Source: Enterobacter genomosp. O (lineage in GTDB: Bacteria > Pseudomonadota > Gammaproteobacteria > Enterobacterales > Enterobacteriaceae). From it: 64,000 nucleotides of DNA. This document shows positions 54,202 to 63,120 of this stretch, one piece after another. Location of the stretch: positions 434,001-498,000 of the forward strand of contig NZ_LECZ01000025.1 in NCBI RefSeq assembly GCF_001022965.1, given 5' to 3'. Position 1 is the stretch's first letter. Every line of letters begins with the position of its first letter. Made by a program: the position numbers and the translations under genes. The notes beneath the pieces were generated by a model. The model had not been told where the DNA came from and did not search any database. It saw only the letters and a list, made by a program, of their open reading frames with translations.

Positions 54202-56235
54202 TCAAACATCCGGGAACATCACGCTATTCCCCGGCGCTTCCCTGTGCAGATGGATAAAGTTCAGGTGCCGTTCATACTGGTCCAGAATGTCCGTAATTAC
54301 CTGCTCCTTGCTGTAATCCATCAAATCATTCCCCTGGCTCCCTTCCAGCAGGAAGGTCTCAAGCCGGTAGTAGGTCGATTTCCCGCTGCGCGCCCGGTAG
54401 GTAAAACCGGGTACCGAGTACTGCTGCGGCCAGATCTGGTAGACAAAGTTCTGCTCATCGCCCATGTGCACCAGCAGATCCAGGTGTCCCAGGGTCTCGC
54501 CCTCCTCCGGCGGCAGGTTTTTCAGCTCCACGTAGGCACCACGCAGCTTCAGCTCCTGGGCTACCTCTTCCATGGCGGGGAAGCAGACCGTCTCCATCAT
54601 CTGTTTGGTATAGCGCGTGCCCGGGTAGTTCATCAGGCGCGACAGGCGTTTCTTCCAGCTCAGCCTGTCCTGCGCGCCCATCGGGCGCGGCGCGGTGTCG
54701 CGGCTGGCGCTGACGCGGCGGTAATCTTCCACCTTGAGGGACTTATACAGCCCGGCCATCACGAAGAAGATAACGAAGCTGAACGGCAGCCCCATGATCA
54801 CCGTGGTGTTCTGCAGCGCCGAGATGCCGTTTGTCATCAGCATGCCGAGCGTCAGCAGGCCGATGGCGACGGACCAGAAGATGCGCAGCCAGTTCGGCGC
54901 GTCGCTGTTAATGTCCTTCAGCTTCGAGGTGAAGTTGCCCAGCACCAGCGCGCCGGAATCCGCCGAGGTGACGTAGAACAGCAGGCCGGTAATGGTCGCC
55001 ACGGACGCGCTGAAGGTAAACGCCGGGTACTGCGCCAGCAGGCTGTAGAAGCCGCGCTCCGGGTGCGCCATCGCTTCCTGCGCGAAGGTCGCGTTGCCGT
55101 GAATGATCTCGTGCAGCGCGCTGTTTCCGAACACCGACAGCCACAGCAGGGTAAAGGTGAACGGGATAATCAGCGTGCCCATCACAAACTGGCGGATGGT
55201 GCGGCCACGCGAAATGCGCGCCAGGAACAGGCCAACGAACGGCGACCACGCCACCCACCACGCCCAGAAGAACAGCGTCCAGTTGTTCATCCACTCTACC
55301 GGGCGATCAAAGGCGAAGCTGTTTAGCGTCATGCCCATAAAGCGGTTCACGTAATCACCCACGTTCAGCACTAAGCCATTGAGCAGGAAAGAGGTATCCC
55401 CCATAAACAGCACAAACAGGATCAGGCCCAGCGCCAGCGCGACGTTCAGCTCAGAGAGCACGCGGATGCCCTTGTCGACGCCGGAGGTCACCGAAATGGT
55501 GGCGATGATCACCGACAGCGCAATCAGCGCCGCTTTGGCCGCCATCGAATCCGGAATATCAAACAGCACGCTCAGCCCGTAGTTGAGCTGCACCACGCCA
55601 ATCCCGAGCGTGGTGGCGATACCGAAGATGGTGCCGATCACCGCCGCAATGTCCACGCTGTGGCCAATCGGTCCGTTTATCTTTTTGCCGAAAATCGGGT
55701 ACAGCGCGGAGCGAATGGTAAGGGGTAAATTATAACGATAGCTAAAGTATCCAAGCGCCATCCCCATCAGGGCGTACATCGACCAGCCGGTCAGGCCGTA
55801 GTGGAACAGCGTCCAGACCATCGCCTGTCGCGCGGCCTCCATCGTCTGCCCTGCCCCTTCCGGCGGCTGCATATATTGCGTGACCGGTTCGGCCACGGAG
55901 AAGAACATCAGGTCGATGCCGATGCCGGCGGCAAACAGCATCGCGGCCCAGCTCAACAGGCTGAACTCGGGTTTTGACTGCTCGGGCCCGAGCTTTACCG
56001 ACCCGAAGCGCGAGCAGGCAATGCAGACCACGAAGACGATATAGAGCGTCGCCGCCAGCAGGTAGTACCAGCCGAAGGTCTTCGACACCCAGTTCAGGGT
56101 CCGCCCAATCCACTCGGCAGAAAAATCACGAAAGAAGATGGTTGTCAGGGAAAACAACAAAATCAGTCCTGCGGATGTATAAAAAACAACCGGATTGATT
56201 TTGTCCTTTTCTCTGTCTTGTGAAAGGTCTGTCAT
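54202..56235 (-). CDS. betT: High-affinity choline transporter BetT
   Basis: BCCT-family sodium- or proton-driven carrier of 677 residues with 12 membrane helices and a long cytosolic C-terminal domain. Visible parts are AAGIGIDLMFFSVAEP, the MVWTLFHYGLTGWSMYALMG segment and WTLFFWAWWVAWSPFVG. It brings choline in for oxidation by BetA and BetB. It is divergent from betI with the BetI operator between. Confidence 0.96.
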   Translation of the reverse strand: MTDLSQDREKDKINPVVFYTSAGLILLFSLTTIFFRDFSAEWIGRTLNWVSKTFGWYYLLAATLYIVFVVCIACSRFGSVKLGPEQSKPEFSLLSWAAMLFAAGIGIDLMFFSVAEPVTQYMQPPEGAGQTMEAARQAMVWTLFHYGLTGWSMYALMGMALGYFSYRYNLPLTIRSALYPIFGKKINGPIGHSVDIAAVIGTIFGIATTLGIGVVQLNYGLSVLFDIPDSMAAKAALIALSVIIATISVTSGVDKGIRVLSELNVALALGLILFVLFMGDTSFLLNGLVLNVGDYVNRFMGMTLNSFAFDRPVEWMNNWTLFFWAWWVAWSPFVGLFLARISRGRTIRQFVMGTLIIPFTFTLLWLSVFGNSALHEIIHGNATFAQEAMAHPERGFYSLLAQYPAFTFSASVATITGLLFYVTSADSGALVLGNFTSKLKDINSDAPNWLRIFWSVAIGLLTLGMLMTNGISALQNTTVIMGLPFSFVIFFVMAGLYKSLKVEDYRRVSASRDTAPRPMGAQDRLSWKKRLSRLMNYPGTRYTKQMMETVCFPAMEEVAQELKLRGAYVELKNLPPEEGETLGHLDLLVHMGDEQNFVYQIWPQQYSVPGFTYRARSGKSTYYRLETFLLEGSQGNDLMDYSKEQVITDILDQYERHLNFIHLHREAPGNSVMFPDV

Positions 56236-56296
56236 CCAGTATCCCCACTGTTTTTGTAACTATTAAAATCCAAATCCGCAACAATTAAGACACATT

Positions 56297-56317
56297 TTAT
56301 ATTGAACGTCCAATCAA
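56297..56317. promoter_or_regulatory. BetI operator between betT and betI
   Basis: The dyad ATTGAACGTCCAAT (12 of 14 symmetric) lies within TTATATTGAACGTCCAATCAA, the sequence I recall as the E. coli BetI binding site. It is 62 bases from the betT start and 47 from betI. BetI with choline controls both units. Confidence 0.85.
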
Positions 56318-56363
56318 AAACCGCTTTAATGGTTAACCAACGCTGATGAATGGAGTGGCAACA

Positions 56364-56951
56364 ATGCCCAAAGTGGGGATGCAGCCAATCCGGCGCAGGC
56401 AGCTTATCGACGCCACGCTGGAAGCAATAAATGAAGTGGGAATGCATGATGCGACGATCGCGCAGATCGCCCGTCGGGCGGGCGTTTCCACGGGGATCAT
56501 CAGTCACTACTTCAAAGACAAAAATGGTCTGCTGGAAGCGACCATGCGCGACATCACCGGCCAGCTGCGCGACGCGGTATTAAGCCGCCTGCACGCCCTG
56601 TCGAACGGCAGCGCGGAGCAGCGCCTGCAGGCGATTGTCGGCGGCAATTTTGATGAGACCCAGGTCAGCAGCGCGGCGATGAAGGCCTGGCTGGCCTTCT
56701 GGGCGAGCAGCATGCACCAGCCGATGCTCTACCGCCTGCAGCAGGTGAGCAGCCGCCGCTTATTGTCAAACCTGGTGTACGAGTTCCGCCGCGAACTACC
56801 GCGCGAACAGGCGCAGGAGGCAGGCTACGGGCTGGCTGCTCTGATTGACGGCCTATGGCTGCGCGCGGCCCTGAGCGGCAAACCGCTGGATAAGACGCTG
56901 GCCCAGTCGCTTACCAGCCACTTTATCAGCCAGCATTTACCGACCGATTAA
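56364..56951 (+). CDS. betI: Choline-responsive TetR-family repressor BetI
   Basis: 195 residues, with an N-terminal TetR helix-turn-helix ([21 protein letters not shown]) and a ligand-binding helical domain, nearly identical to E. coli BetI. I used the ATG giving [15 protein letters not shown], with GGAGTGGCAACA before it; a start six codons upstream is possible. It is the first gene of betI-betB-betA. Confidence 0.96.
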   Translation: MPKVGMQPIRRRQLIDATLEAINEVGMHDATIAQIARRAGVSTGIISHYFKDKNGLLEATMRDITGQLRDAVLSRLHALSNGSAEQRLQAIVGGNFDETQVSSAAMKAWLAFWASSMHQPMLYRLQQVSSRRLLSNLVYEFRRELPREQAQEAGYGLAALIDGLWLRAALSGKPLDKTLAQSLTSHFISQHLPTD

Positions 56952-56964
56952 CCGAGGAGAATTT

Positions 56965-58437
56965 ATGTCCCGAATGGCAGAACAGCAGCTTTATATCAAT
57001 GGTGGTTATACATCGGCCACCAGCGGTCGCACCTTCGAGACCATCAACCCGACCAACGGTGAAGTTCTGGCGACCGTGCAGGCCGCCGGGCGCGATGACG
57101 TCGACCGCGCCGTGGAAAGCGCACAGCGCGGGCAGAAGATCTGGGCGGCGATGACCGCCATGGAGCGCTCGCGCATTTTGCGCCGCGCCGTTGATATCCT
57201 GCGCGAGCGCAACGACGAGCTGGCAAAGCTGGAAACCCTCGACACCGGTAAAGCCTTTTCCGAAACCTCAACCGTGGACATCGTCACCGGCGCGGACGTG
57301 CTGGAGTATTACGCGGGGCTGATCCCGGCGCTGGAAGGCAGCCAGATCCCACTGCGTGAGACCTCGTTCGTCTACACCCGCCGCGAACCGCTGGGCGTGG
57401 TGGCGGGCATCGGCGCGTGGAACTACCCGATCCAGATCGCCCTGTGGAAATCTGCCCCGGCGCTGGCAGCGGGCAACGCGATGATCTTCAAGCCGAGCGA
57501 AGTGACCCCGCTCACCGCCCTTAAGCTTGCCGAGATCTACACCGAAGCGGGCCTGCCGGACGGCGTGTTTAACGTCCTGCCGGGCGTGGGCGCGGAGACC
57601 GGCCAGTTCCTGACCGACCATCCGGGCATCGCCAAAGTCTCCTTTACCGGCGGCGTCGCCAGCGGCAAAAAGGTGATGGCCAACTCGGCGGCTTCGTCCC
57701 TGAAAGAGGTGACGATGGAGCTGGGCGGCAAATCTCCGCTGATTATTTTCGACGACGCGGATCTCGATCTCGCGGCGGACATCGCCATGATGGCGAACTT
57801 CTTCAGTTCCGGCCAGGTGTGCACCAACGGCACCCGCGTGTTCGTGCCCGTGAAATTTAAAGCCGCGTTTGAGCAGAAAATCGTCGAGCGCGTGGGCCGC
57901 ATCCGCGCGGGCGATCTGTTCGATGAAAACACCAACTTTGGCCCAATGGTCAGCTTCCCGCACCGCGACAGCGTGCTGCGCTACATTGCCAAAGGCAAAG
58001 AGGAAGGCGCGCGCGTGCTGTGCGGCGGTGACGTGCTAAAAGGTGACGGCTTTGATAACGGCGCGTGGGTTGCCCCGACGGTCTTCACCGACTGCACCGA
58101 CGAGATGACCATCGTACGCGAGGAGATCTTCGGCCCGGTGATGTCCATCCTCACCTACGAAACGGATGAAGAAGCCATTCGCCGCGCCAACGACACCGAC
58201 TACGGTCTGGCGGCGGGCATCGTCACGGCCGACCTGAACCGCGCCCACGGCGCCATTCATCAGCTCGAAGCGGGCATCTGCTGGATCAACACCTGGGGTG
58301 AATCCGCCGCAGAGATGCCGGTTGGCGGCTACAAGCACTCCGGCATCGGCCGCGAGAACGGGGTGATGACGCTCCAAAGCTACACCCAGGTGAAGTCCAT
58401 CCAGGTTGAGATGGGTAAATTCCAGTCCATATTTTAA
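56965..58437 (+). CDS. betB: Betaine aldehyde dehydrogenase BetB
   Basis: Aldehyde dehydrogenase of 490 residues that oxidises betaine aldehyde to glycine betaine. The NAD site is [12 protein letters not shown], the general base Glu is in [10 protein letters not shown], and the nucleophile is the Cys in [11 protein letters not shown]. The length and start ([14 protein letters not shown]) equal E. coli BetB. It starts 13 bases after betI. Confidence 0.97.
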   Translation: MSRMAEQQLYINGGYTSATSGRTFETINPTNGEVLATVQAAGRDDVDRAVESAQRGQKIWAAMTAMERSRILRRAVDILRERNDELAKLETLDTGKAFSETSTVDIVTGADVLEYYAGLIPALEGSQIPLRETSFVYTRREPLGVVAGIGAWNYPIQIALWKSAPALAAGNAMIFKPSEVTPLTALKLAEIYTEAGLPDGVFNVLPGVGAETGQFLTDHPGIAKVSFTGGVASGKKVMANSAASSLKEVTMELGGKSPLIIFDDADLDLAADIAMMANFFSSGQVCTNGTRVFVPVKFKAAFEQKIVERVGRIRAGDLFDENTNFGPMVSFPHRDSVLRYIAKGKEEGARVLCGGDVLKGDGFDNGAWVAPTVFTDCTDEMTIVREEIFGPVMSILTYETDEEAIRRANDTDYGLAAGIVTADLNRAHGAIHQLEAGICWINTWGESAAEMPVGGYKHSGIGRENGVMTLQSYTQVKSIQVEMGKFQSIF

Positions 58438-58450
58438 CCGGGAGGTTTAT

Positions 58451-60115
58451 TTGCAATTTGACTACATCATTATCGGGGCCGGCTCTGCCGGCAACGTACT
58501 GGCAACGCGACTGACTGAAGATCCGAACACCACCGTGCTGCTGCTTGAAGCGGGCGGGCCGGATTACCGCTTTGACTTCCGCACCCAGATGCCCGCCGCG
58601 CTGGCGTTCCCTTTGCAGGGCAAGCGCTACAACTGGGCGTATGAAACCGAGCCAGAGCCGTACATGAACAACCGCCGCATGGAGTGCGGGCGCGGCAAAG
58701 GGCTGGGCGGCTCGTCGCTGATCAACGGCATGTGCTACGTGCGTGGCAACGCGATGGATCTGGATAACTGGGCTAAAGAGCCGGGCCTGGAGCACTGGAG
58801 CTATCTCAACTGCCTGCCCTACTACCGCAAGGCCGAAACGCGCGACGTGGGCCCGAACGACTACCACGGCGGCGACGGTCCGGTGAGCGTCACCACTTCC
58901 AAACCGGGCGTGAACCCGCTATTTGAGGCGATGGTGGAGGCGGGCGTGCAGGCGGGCTACCCGCGCACCGACGATCTTAACGGCTATCAGCAGGAAGGCT
59001 TCGGCCCGATGGACCGCACGGTCACGCCGCAGGGCCGACGTGCCAGCACCGCGCGCGGCTATCTGGACCAGGCCAAAAAGCGCCCGAACCTGACCATCCG
59101 CACCCACGCCATGACCGACCGCATCCTCTTCGAAAGCAAGCGCGCGGTGGGCGTCGAGTGGCTGGAAGGCGAAAGCACCATTCCATCCAAAGCGACGGCG
59201 AAGAGAGAGGTGCTGCTGTGCGCAGGCGCGATCGCCTCCCCGCAGATCCTGCAGCGCTCCGGCGTGGGCAACGCGGAGCTGCTGAAGCAGTTTGATATCC
59301 CGCTGGTGCACGACCTGCCCGGCGTGGGCGAAAACCTGCAGGATCACCTGGAGATGTATCTTCAGTACGAATGCAAAGAGCCGGTTTCCCTCTACCCTGC
59401 CCTGCAGTGGTGGAACCAGCCGAAGATTGGCGCCGAGTGGCTGTTTGGCGGCACCGGCGTGGGGGCGAGCAACCACTTCGAGGCGGGCGGGTTTATCCGC
59501 AGCCGCGAGGAGTTCGAGTGGCCGAACATTCAGTACCACTTCCTGCCGGTAGCGATTAACTACAACGGCTCGAACGCGGTAAAAGAGCACGGCTTCCAGT
59601 GCCACGTCGGCTCCATGCGTTCCCCAAGCCGCGGCCACGTGCGCATTACGTCACGCGATCCGCAGCAGCATCCGGCGATTCTGTTCAACTATATGTCCCA
59701 CGAGCAGGACTGGCAGGAGTTCCGCGACGCGATCCGCATCACCCGCGAGATCATGCACCAGCCTGCGCTGGACAAATATCGGGGGCGCGAAATCAGCCCG
59801 GGCGTCGAGTGCCAGACCGACGAGCAGTTGGACGAGTTCGTGCGCAACCACGCCGAAACCGCCTTCCACCCGTGCGGCACCTGCAAGATGGGCTATGACG
59901 AGATGGCGGTGGTCGACGGTGAAGGCCGCGTTCACGGACTGGAAGGGTTACGCGTGGTGGATGCGTCGATTATGCCGCAGATCATCACCGGCAACCTGAA
60001 CGCCACCACCATTATGATTGGCGAGAAAGTTGCCGACGCCATTCGCGGTCGCGAGCCGCTGGCGAAGAGCACGGCGGCGTATTATGTGGCGAATGGCGCA
60101 CCGGTGAGGCGCTAA
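58451..60115 (+). CDS. betA: Choline dehydrogenase BetA
   Basis: GMC-family FAD flavoprotein of 554 residues, membrane associated, that oxidises choline to betaine aldehyde. The FAD loop is [15 protein letters not shown]; other marks are [15 protein letters not shown] and the catalytic histidines in [13 protein letters not shown] and near TGNLNAT. The start is TTG, with GGAGG six bases before, since the conserved N-terminus [11 protein letters not shown] begins there. It ends 13 bases after betB begins the spacer to it; a REP follows. Confidence 0.95.
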   Translation: MQFDYIIIGAGSAGNVLATRLTEDPNTTVLLLEAGGPDYRFDFRTQMPAALAFPLQGKRYNWAYETEPEPYMNNRRMECGRGKGLGGSSLINGMCYVRGNAMDLDNWAKEPGLEHWSYLNCLPYYRKAETRDVGPNDYHGGDGPVSVTTSKPGVNPLFEAMVEAGVQAGYPRTDDLNGYQQEGFGPMDRTVTPQGRRASTARGYLDQAKKRPNLTIRTHAMTDRILFESKRAVGVEWLEGESTIPSKATAKREVLLCAGAIASPQILQRSGVGNAELLKQFDIPLVHDLPGVGENLQDHLEMYLQYECKEPVSLYPALQWWNQPKIGAEWLFGGTGVGASNHFEAGGFIRSREEFEWPNIQYHFLPVAINYNGSNAVKEHGFQCHVGSMRSPSRGHVRITSRDPQQHPAILFNYMSHEQDWQEFRDAIRITREIMHQPALDKYRGREISPGVECQTDEQLDEFVRNHAETAFHPCGTCKMGYDEMAVVDGEGRVHGLEGLRVVDASIMPQIITGNLNATTIMIGEKVADAIRGREPLAKSTAAYYVANGAPVRR

Positions 60116-60123
60116 GTCGTTTT

Positions 60124-60173
60124 CCCCTCACCCTAACCCTCTCCCCGCTGGGGAGAGGGAATTCCCTCTCCCG
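60124..60173. repeat. REP palindrome, CCCTCTCCC type, after betA
   Basis: CCCCTCACCCTAACCCTCTCC with partner GGGGAGAGGG (60124-60160), then a partial CCCTCTCCC copy to 60173. It lies between the co-directional betA and fasciclin genes. Confidence 0.8.
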
Positions 60174-60193
60174 AAATTTATTTTCATTTCCCT

Positions 60194-60221
60194 GCATCCA
60201 GTTTTCCCCCTGCCCTCGTAT
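60194..60221 (+). promoter_or_regulatory. Candidate ECF-type promoter of the fasciclin operon
   Basis: GCATCC and TCGTAT separated by 16 bases, 44 bases before the fasciclin ATG. The mycobacterial SigK consensus that I recall is CCATCC-N16/17-CCGAAT; the match is five of six and four of six. Autoregulation by the downstream ECF sigma factor is inferred. Confidence 0.4.
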
Positions 60222-60264
60222 GTGAGTATGTGAGCAACGCCTTTGCTCCCTAATCCGAGGATAA

Positions 60265-60831
60265 ATGATGAAAAAGCTACTCAGTGTTGCATTCGTATCC
60301 AGCGCTTTACTCTTCTGTGCAGGCGCATCAGCAGCCATGACGTCAGGCACCGTGATGGTGGGCGGAGCGGAAATGTTCCCGAGCAAAAACATTGTTGAGA
60401 ACGCCGTGAACTCGAAAGATCACACCACCCTGGTGGCGGCGGTCAAAGCAGCCGGGCTGGTGGATACGCTTCAGAGCAAAGGGCCCTTCACCGTTTTTGC
60501 GCCAACCGATGCGGCGTTTGCAAAATTGCCTGCGGGTACGGTCGACAACCTGGTGAAGCCGGAAAATAAAGCGCTGCTCACCAGCATCCTGACCTATCAC
60601 GTGGTAGCCGGTAATTACGATATGAAAGCGCTGGAGCAGAAAATTAAACAGGGCGGCGGCCACGCTGAACTGAAAACCGTTAACGGTCAGCCTCTGTGGA
60701 TCATGAGCAACGGCCCGCACAATATTCAGCTCAAAGATGGTAAAGGTAACGTGGCGAACATCAGCACCTATGACGTCCATCAGAAAAATGGCGTGATCGA
60801 TGTGATTGATACCGTCCTGATGCCTAAGTAG
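60265..60831 (+). CDS. Secreted fasciclin-domain protein
   Basis: 188 residues with a signal peptide (MMKKLLSVAFVSSALLFCAGASA) and one FAS1 domain. KDHTTLVAAVKAAGLVDTL precedes the H1 box GPFTVFAPTDAAFAKLP, and LTYHVVAGNYD and NGVIDVIDTVLMP form the H2 part. FAS1 proteins are usually adhesion-like and extracytoplasmic. The gene is followed after 43 bases by an ECF sigma factor and then an anti-sigma factor, the same gene set as MPT70/83-SigK-RskA of mycobacteria. The start may be the first or second ATG. Confidence 0.88.
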   Translation: MMKKLLSVAFVSSALLFCAGASAAMTSGTVMVGGAEMFPSKNIVENAVNSKDHTTLVAAVKAAGLVDTLQSKGPFTVFAPTDAAFAKLPAGTVDNLVKPENKALLTSILTYHVVAGNYDMKALEQKIKQGGGHAELKTVNGQPLWIMSNGPHNIQLKDGKGNVANISTYDVHQKNGVIDVIDTVLMPK

Positions 60832-60874
60832 TTGTCTATACTTCGGAAGTGTGACGTTGCCTTCCGGGAAAAAC

Positions 60875-61429
60875 ATGGATAACGCGCTGGCTGAACAGCA
60901 GTTGAAATTAATGCAGGCGGTCGCAAACGGCGATCGCCGCGCATTTGAACAACTATACCGACTCACTTCACCGCATCTGTTTGCCGTCGCGCTGCGCATG
61001 CTGCGTCATCGCGCCTGGGCGGAAGAGATCCTTCACGACTGTTTTGTCACCGTCTGGAGTAAAGCTGAAACCTATAACGCCACCCTGAGCTCTCCGATGA
61101 CCTGGCTCACGCATATTGTTCGCAACCGCTGCATTGACTGGCTGCGCAGCGGGCAAACCCGCGCTGCCGCCCGCGAGGAGTCGTATTCCGAAGATATTCT
61201 GCTGAGCGAAAGCGACGAGCCGAATAGCTGGCACGACGACGCGCAGGCAGCACGGCTCAGGCATTGCCTGGAACATCTGAGCCACGAACAGCGTCAGAGC
61301 ATTACGCTTGCCTACTATCAGGGCATGTCCCACAGCGATATTGCAGACTGGCTTCAGCAGCCGGTGGGCTCAGTAAAAAGCTGGATCCGCCGCGCAATGG
61401 ATCATCTTCGGGAGTGTGTGGGCCTATGA
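60875..61429 (+). CDS. ECF-type RNA polymerase sigma factor
   Basis: 184 residues. Sigma region 2 covers about 10-80 (RAFEQLYRLTSPHLFAVALR, AEEILHDCFVTVWSKAE, MTWLTHIVRNRCIDWLR). Region 4 covers about 125-180 (HLSHEQRQSITLAYYQGMSH, SDIADWLQQPVGSVKSWI). It resembles SigK-type factors. I prefer the ATG at 60875 with GGGAAAAAC before it; a GTG eight codons upstream is possible. The stop overlaps the anti-sigma start (ATGA). Confidence 0.88.
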   Translation: MDNALAEQQLKLMQAVANGDRRAFEQLYRLTSPHLFAVALRMLRHRAWAEEILHDCFVTVWSKAETYNATLSSPMTWLTHIVRNRCIDWLRSGQTRAAAREESYSEDILLSESDEPNSWHDDAQAARLRHCLEHLSHEQRQSITLAYYQGMSHSDIADWLQQPVGSVKSWIRRAMDHLRECVGL

Positions 61430-62073
61430 ATGACGCTGAAAAACGCGACGACATGCTGGCAGCAGAATATGCCCTCGGCACCCTGCGGGGAGGGGCACGG
61501 CTTCAGTTTCAGAAAAGGCTTGCCGATGAACCCGGCCTGGCCGCCCGCGCTGCGTACTGGCAGAACATGTTCAGCACGCTCGATAGCCATCTTGCGCCAG
61601 TCCCTCCGCCAGAAACGGTGTGGAAGAGAATCGTCCTCGATCTGCCCTCTACAACGCCTTTGCGTAAAAGCCGTCCTTATATCGGCTGGATGGCCGCGGC
61701 TTCCCTCGCCGCCGTTACCGTCATTGCCTGGTATTCCACCCGCACGCCGGAACTCGCTCCGCTGATGGTGCTCAACGATGCCCGGCAGCATGGGGAGTGG
61801 GTAGTCAGTGCGGACGCCAGACGCGAGCATCTGAGCATTACCCCGCTCAGACCGAACGCCGTTGCGGCACAACATAGCCTGCAGCTTTGGCTGATACCTG
61901 ACGGTCAGGCGCCGATATCGCTGGGGCTGCTGCATACCGCCATACCGACACGCGTTACTCTCAGGAACACAGCGCTGACTCCTGACGCCACGATAGCGAT
62001 AAGCCTTGAACCAGAGGGAGGCTCCCCCACCGGCCTTCCCACGGGGCCCGTGCTGTACAGTGGAAAAATATAA
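61426..62073 (+). CDS. Membrane-bound anti-sigma factor, RskA type
   Basis: 215 residues. The N-terminal cytosolic anti-sigma domain contains MLAAEYALGTLRGGARLQF, typical of this class. One membrane helix follows (about 85-105; YIGWMAAASLAAVTVIAWY), and then a periplasmic RskA-like domain with HSLQLWLIPDGQAPISLG and AISLEPEGGSPTGLPTGPV. It would hold the ECF factor at the membrane until a signal triggers proteolysis. It is translationally coupled to the sigma gene. An earlier in-frame start lies inside the sigma gene and is not used. Confidence 0.87.
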   Translation: MNDAEKRDDMLAAEYALGTLRGGARLQFQKRLADEPGLAARAAYWQNMFSTLDSHLAPVPPPETVWKRIVLDLPSTTPLRKSRPYIGWMAAASLAAVTVIAWYSTRTPELAPLMVLNDARQHGEWVVSADARREHLSITPLRPNAVAAQHSLQLWLIPDGQAPISLGLLHTAIPTRVTLRNTALTPDATIAISLEPEGGSPTGLPTGPVLYSGKI

Positions 62074-62191
62074 TCCTCGTGCCTTATTCGCAGGGAGGCG
62101 AGGGGCACCCAATTTCATTCTGTTCATATGACAGTTACATATAAGAATTAAATATTAGGCTTGCAATTAATTTTATTATTATAAAACGTTA

Positions 62192-62298
62192 TTGACATAC
62201 TCTTCCGTACTCCATTAAGTTTTAAGCGAACCTTATTCCATGTCAGATATACAATATATCAAAAACCAGAATTAAAGAATTCGCCGTTATTCTTTAAT
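62192..62298 (+). promoter_or_regulatory. Promoter-like TTGACA and 10-bp dyad upstream of the SDR gene
   Basis: TTGACA at 62192-62197 has a poor -10 (TTAAGT) 17 bases on. A perfect inverted repeat ATTAAAGAAT (62271-62280) and ATTCTTTAAT (62289-62298) with 8 bases between lies 48-76 bases before the SDR start. It could be an operator or an RNA hairpin. The whole spacer 62074-62346 is AT-rich and holds no gene. Confidence 0.4.
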
Positions 62299-62346
62299 CC
62301 TTCCCTGCCTTTTATTTTTTGAATCACACAACAGTGAGATAAGATC

Positions 62347-63087
62347 ATGAATAATAGTGCAAACAAGGTTGTCGTTATCACCGGTGCCAGCAGCGGGATT
62401 GGTGAGGCCATTGCCCTCCATTTAGCGAATAATGCGTATTCGCTGGTCCTGGTGGCGCGCCGTCAGGACAAAATTAATGCCCTCGGGGACAGGATAATCC
62501 AGCAAGGCGGCAAGGCCATCGCCGTCAAGGCCGATGTGACCCGTCAGGAAGAGGTCCAGCGCGCCATTGAGGCTGCCATCGCCGCATACCAGCGCGTGGA
62601 CGTGCTGATCAACAACGCTGGCTTTATGGCTATCGCCCCACTCAGCGAGCTGAAAACCGACGAATGGGACAAGATGATTGATACCAATCTGAAAGGGGTA
62701 CTGTACGGCGTCGCGGCCGCATTACCGGTGTTCCAGCGCCAGGGAAGTGGACACTTTATTAACGTTGCCTCGGTAGCGGGCATCAAGGTCCTTGCCCCCG
62801 GCGGCGTGGTGTACAGCGCGACAAAATTCGCCGTTCGCGCGCTTAGCGAGGGTCTGCGCCAGGAAGCAGGTAAAACGATACGCACCACGCTTATCTCTCC
62901 CGGCGCGGTCGAAAGCGAGCTGCAGTTCGGCAGCTCAGACGAAGAGAGTAAAAAATTTCTCCATGAATTTTATAAGCAGGCTATTTCGGCAGACGCGATT
63001 GCCCGCTCCGTTTTATTTGCCATCGAACAGCCAGGCGACGTTGATATTAATGAAATTGTTGTTCGTCCGACGCAGGAAGAATTTTAG
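62347..63087 (+). CDS. SDR-family oxidoreductase
   Basis: Classical short-chain dehydrogenase of 246 residues. It has [13 protein letters not shown] for the cofactor, [12 protein letters not shown], the catalytic Ser in [10 protein letters not shown] and [18 protein letters not shown] with the Tyr-Lys pair. [10 protein letters not shown] and a short C-terminus ending RPTQEEF make it resemble the YdfG/serine-dehydrogenase-like group of NADP enzymes. The substrate is unknown. It lies 33 bases before the decarboxylase-like gene, probably as one operon. Confidence 0.87.
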   Translation: MNNSANKVVVITGASSGIGEAIALHLANNAYSLVLVARRQDKINALGDRIIQQGGKAIAVKADVTRQEEVQRAIEAAIAAYQRVDVLINNAGFMAIAPLSELKTDEWDKMIDTNLKGVLYGVAAALPVFQRQGSGHFINVASVAGIKVLAPGGVVYSATKFAVRALSEGLRQEAGKTIRTTLISPGAVESELQFGSSDEESKKFLHEFYKQAISADAIARSVLFAIEQPGDVDINEIVVRPTQEEF

Positions 63088-63120
63088 CATGCCTTAAATA
63101 ATACTGAATGAGGTGTCATT

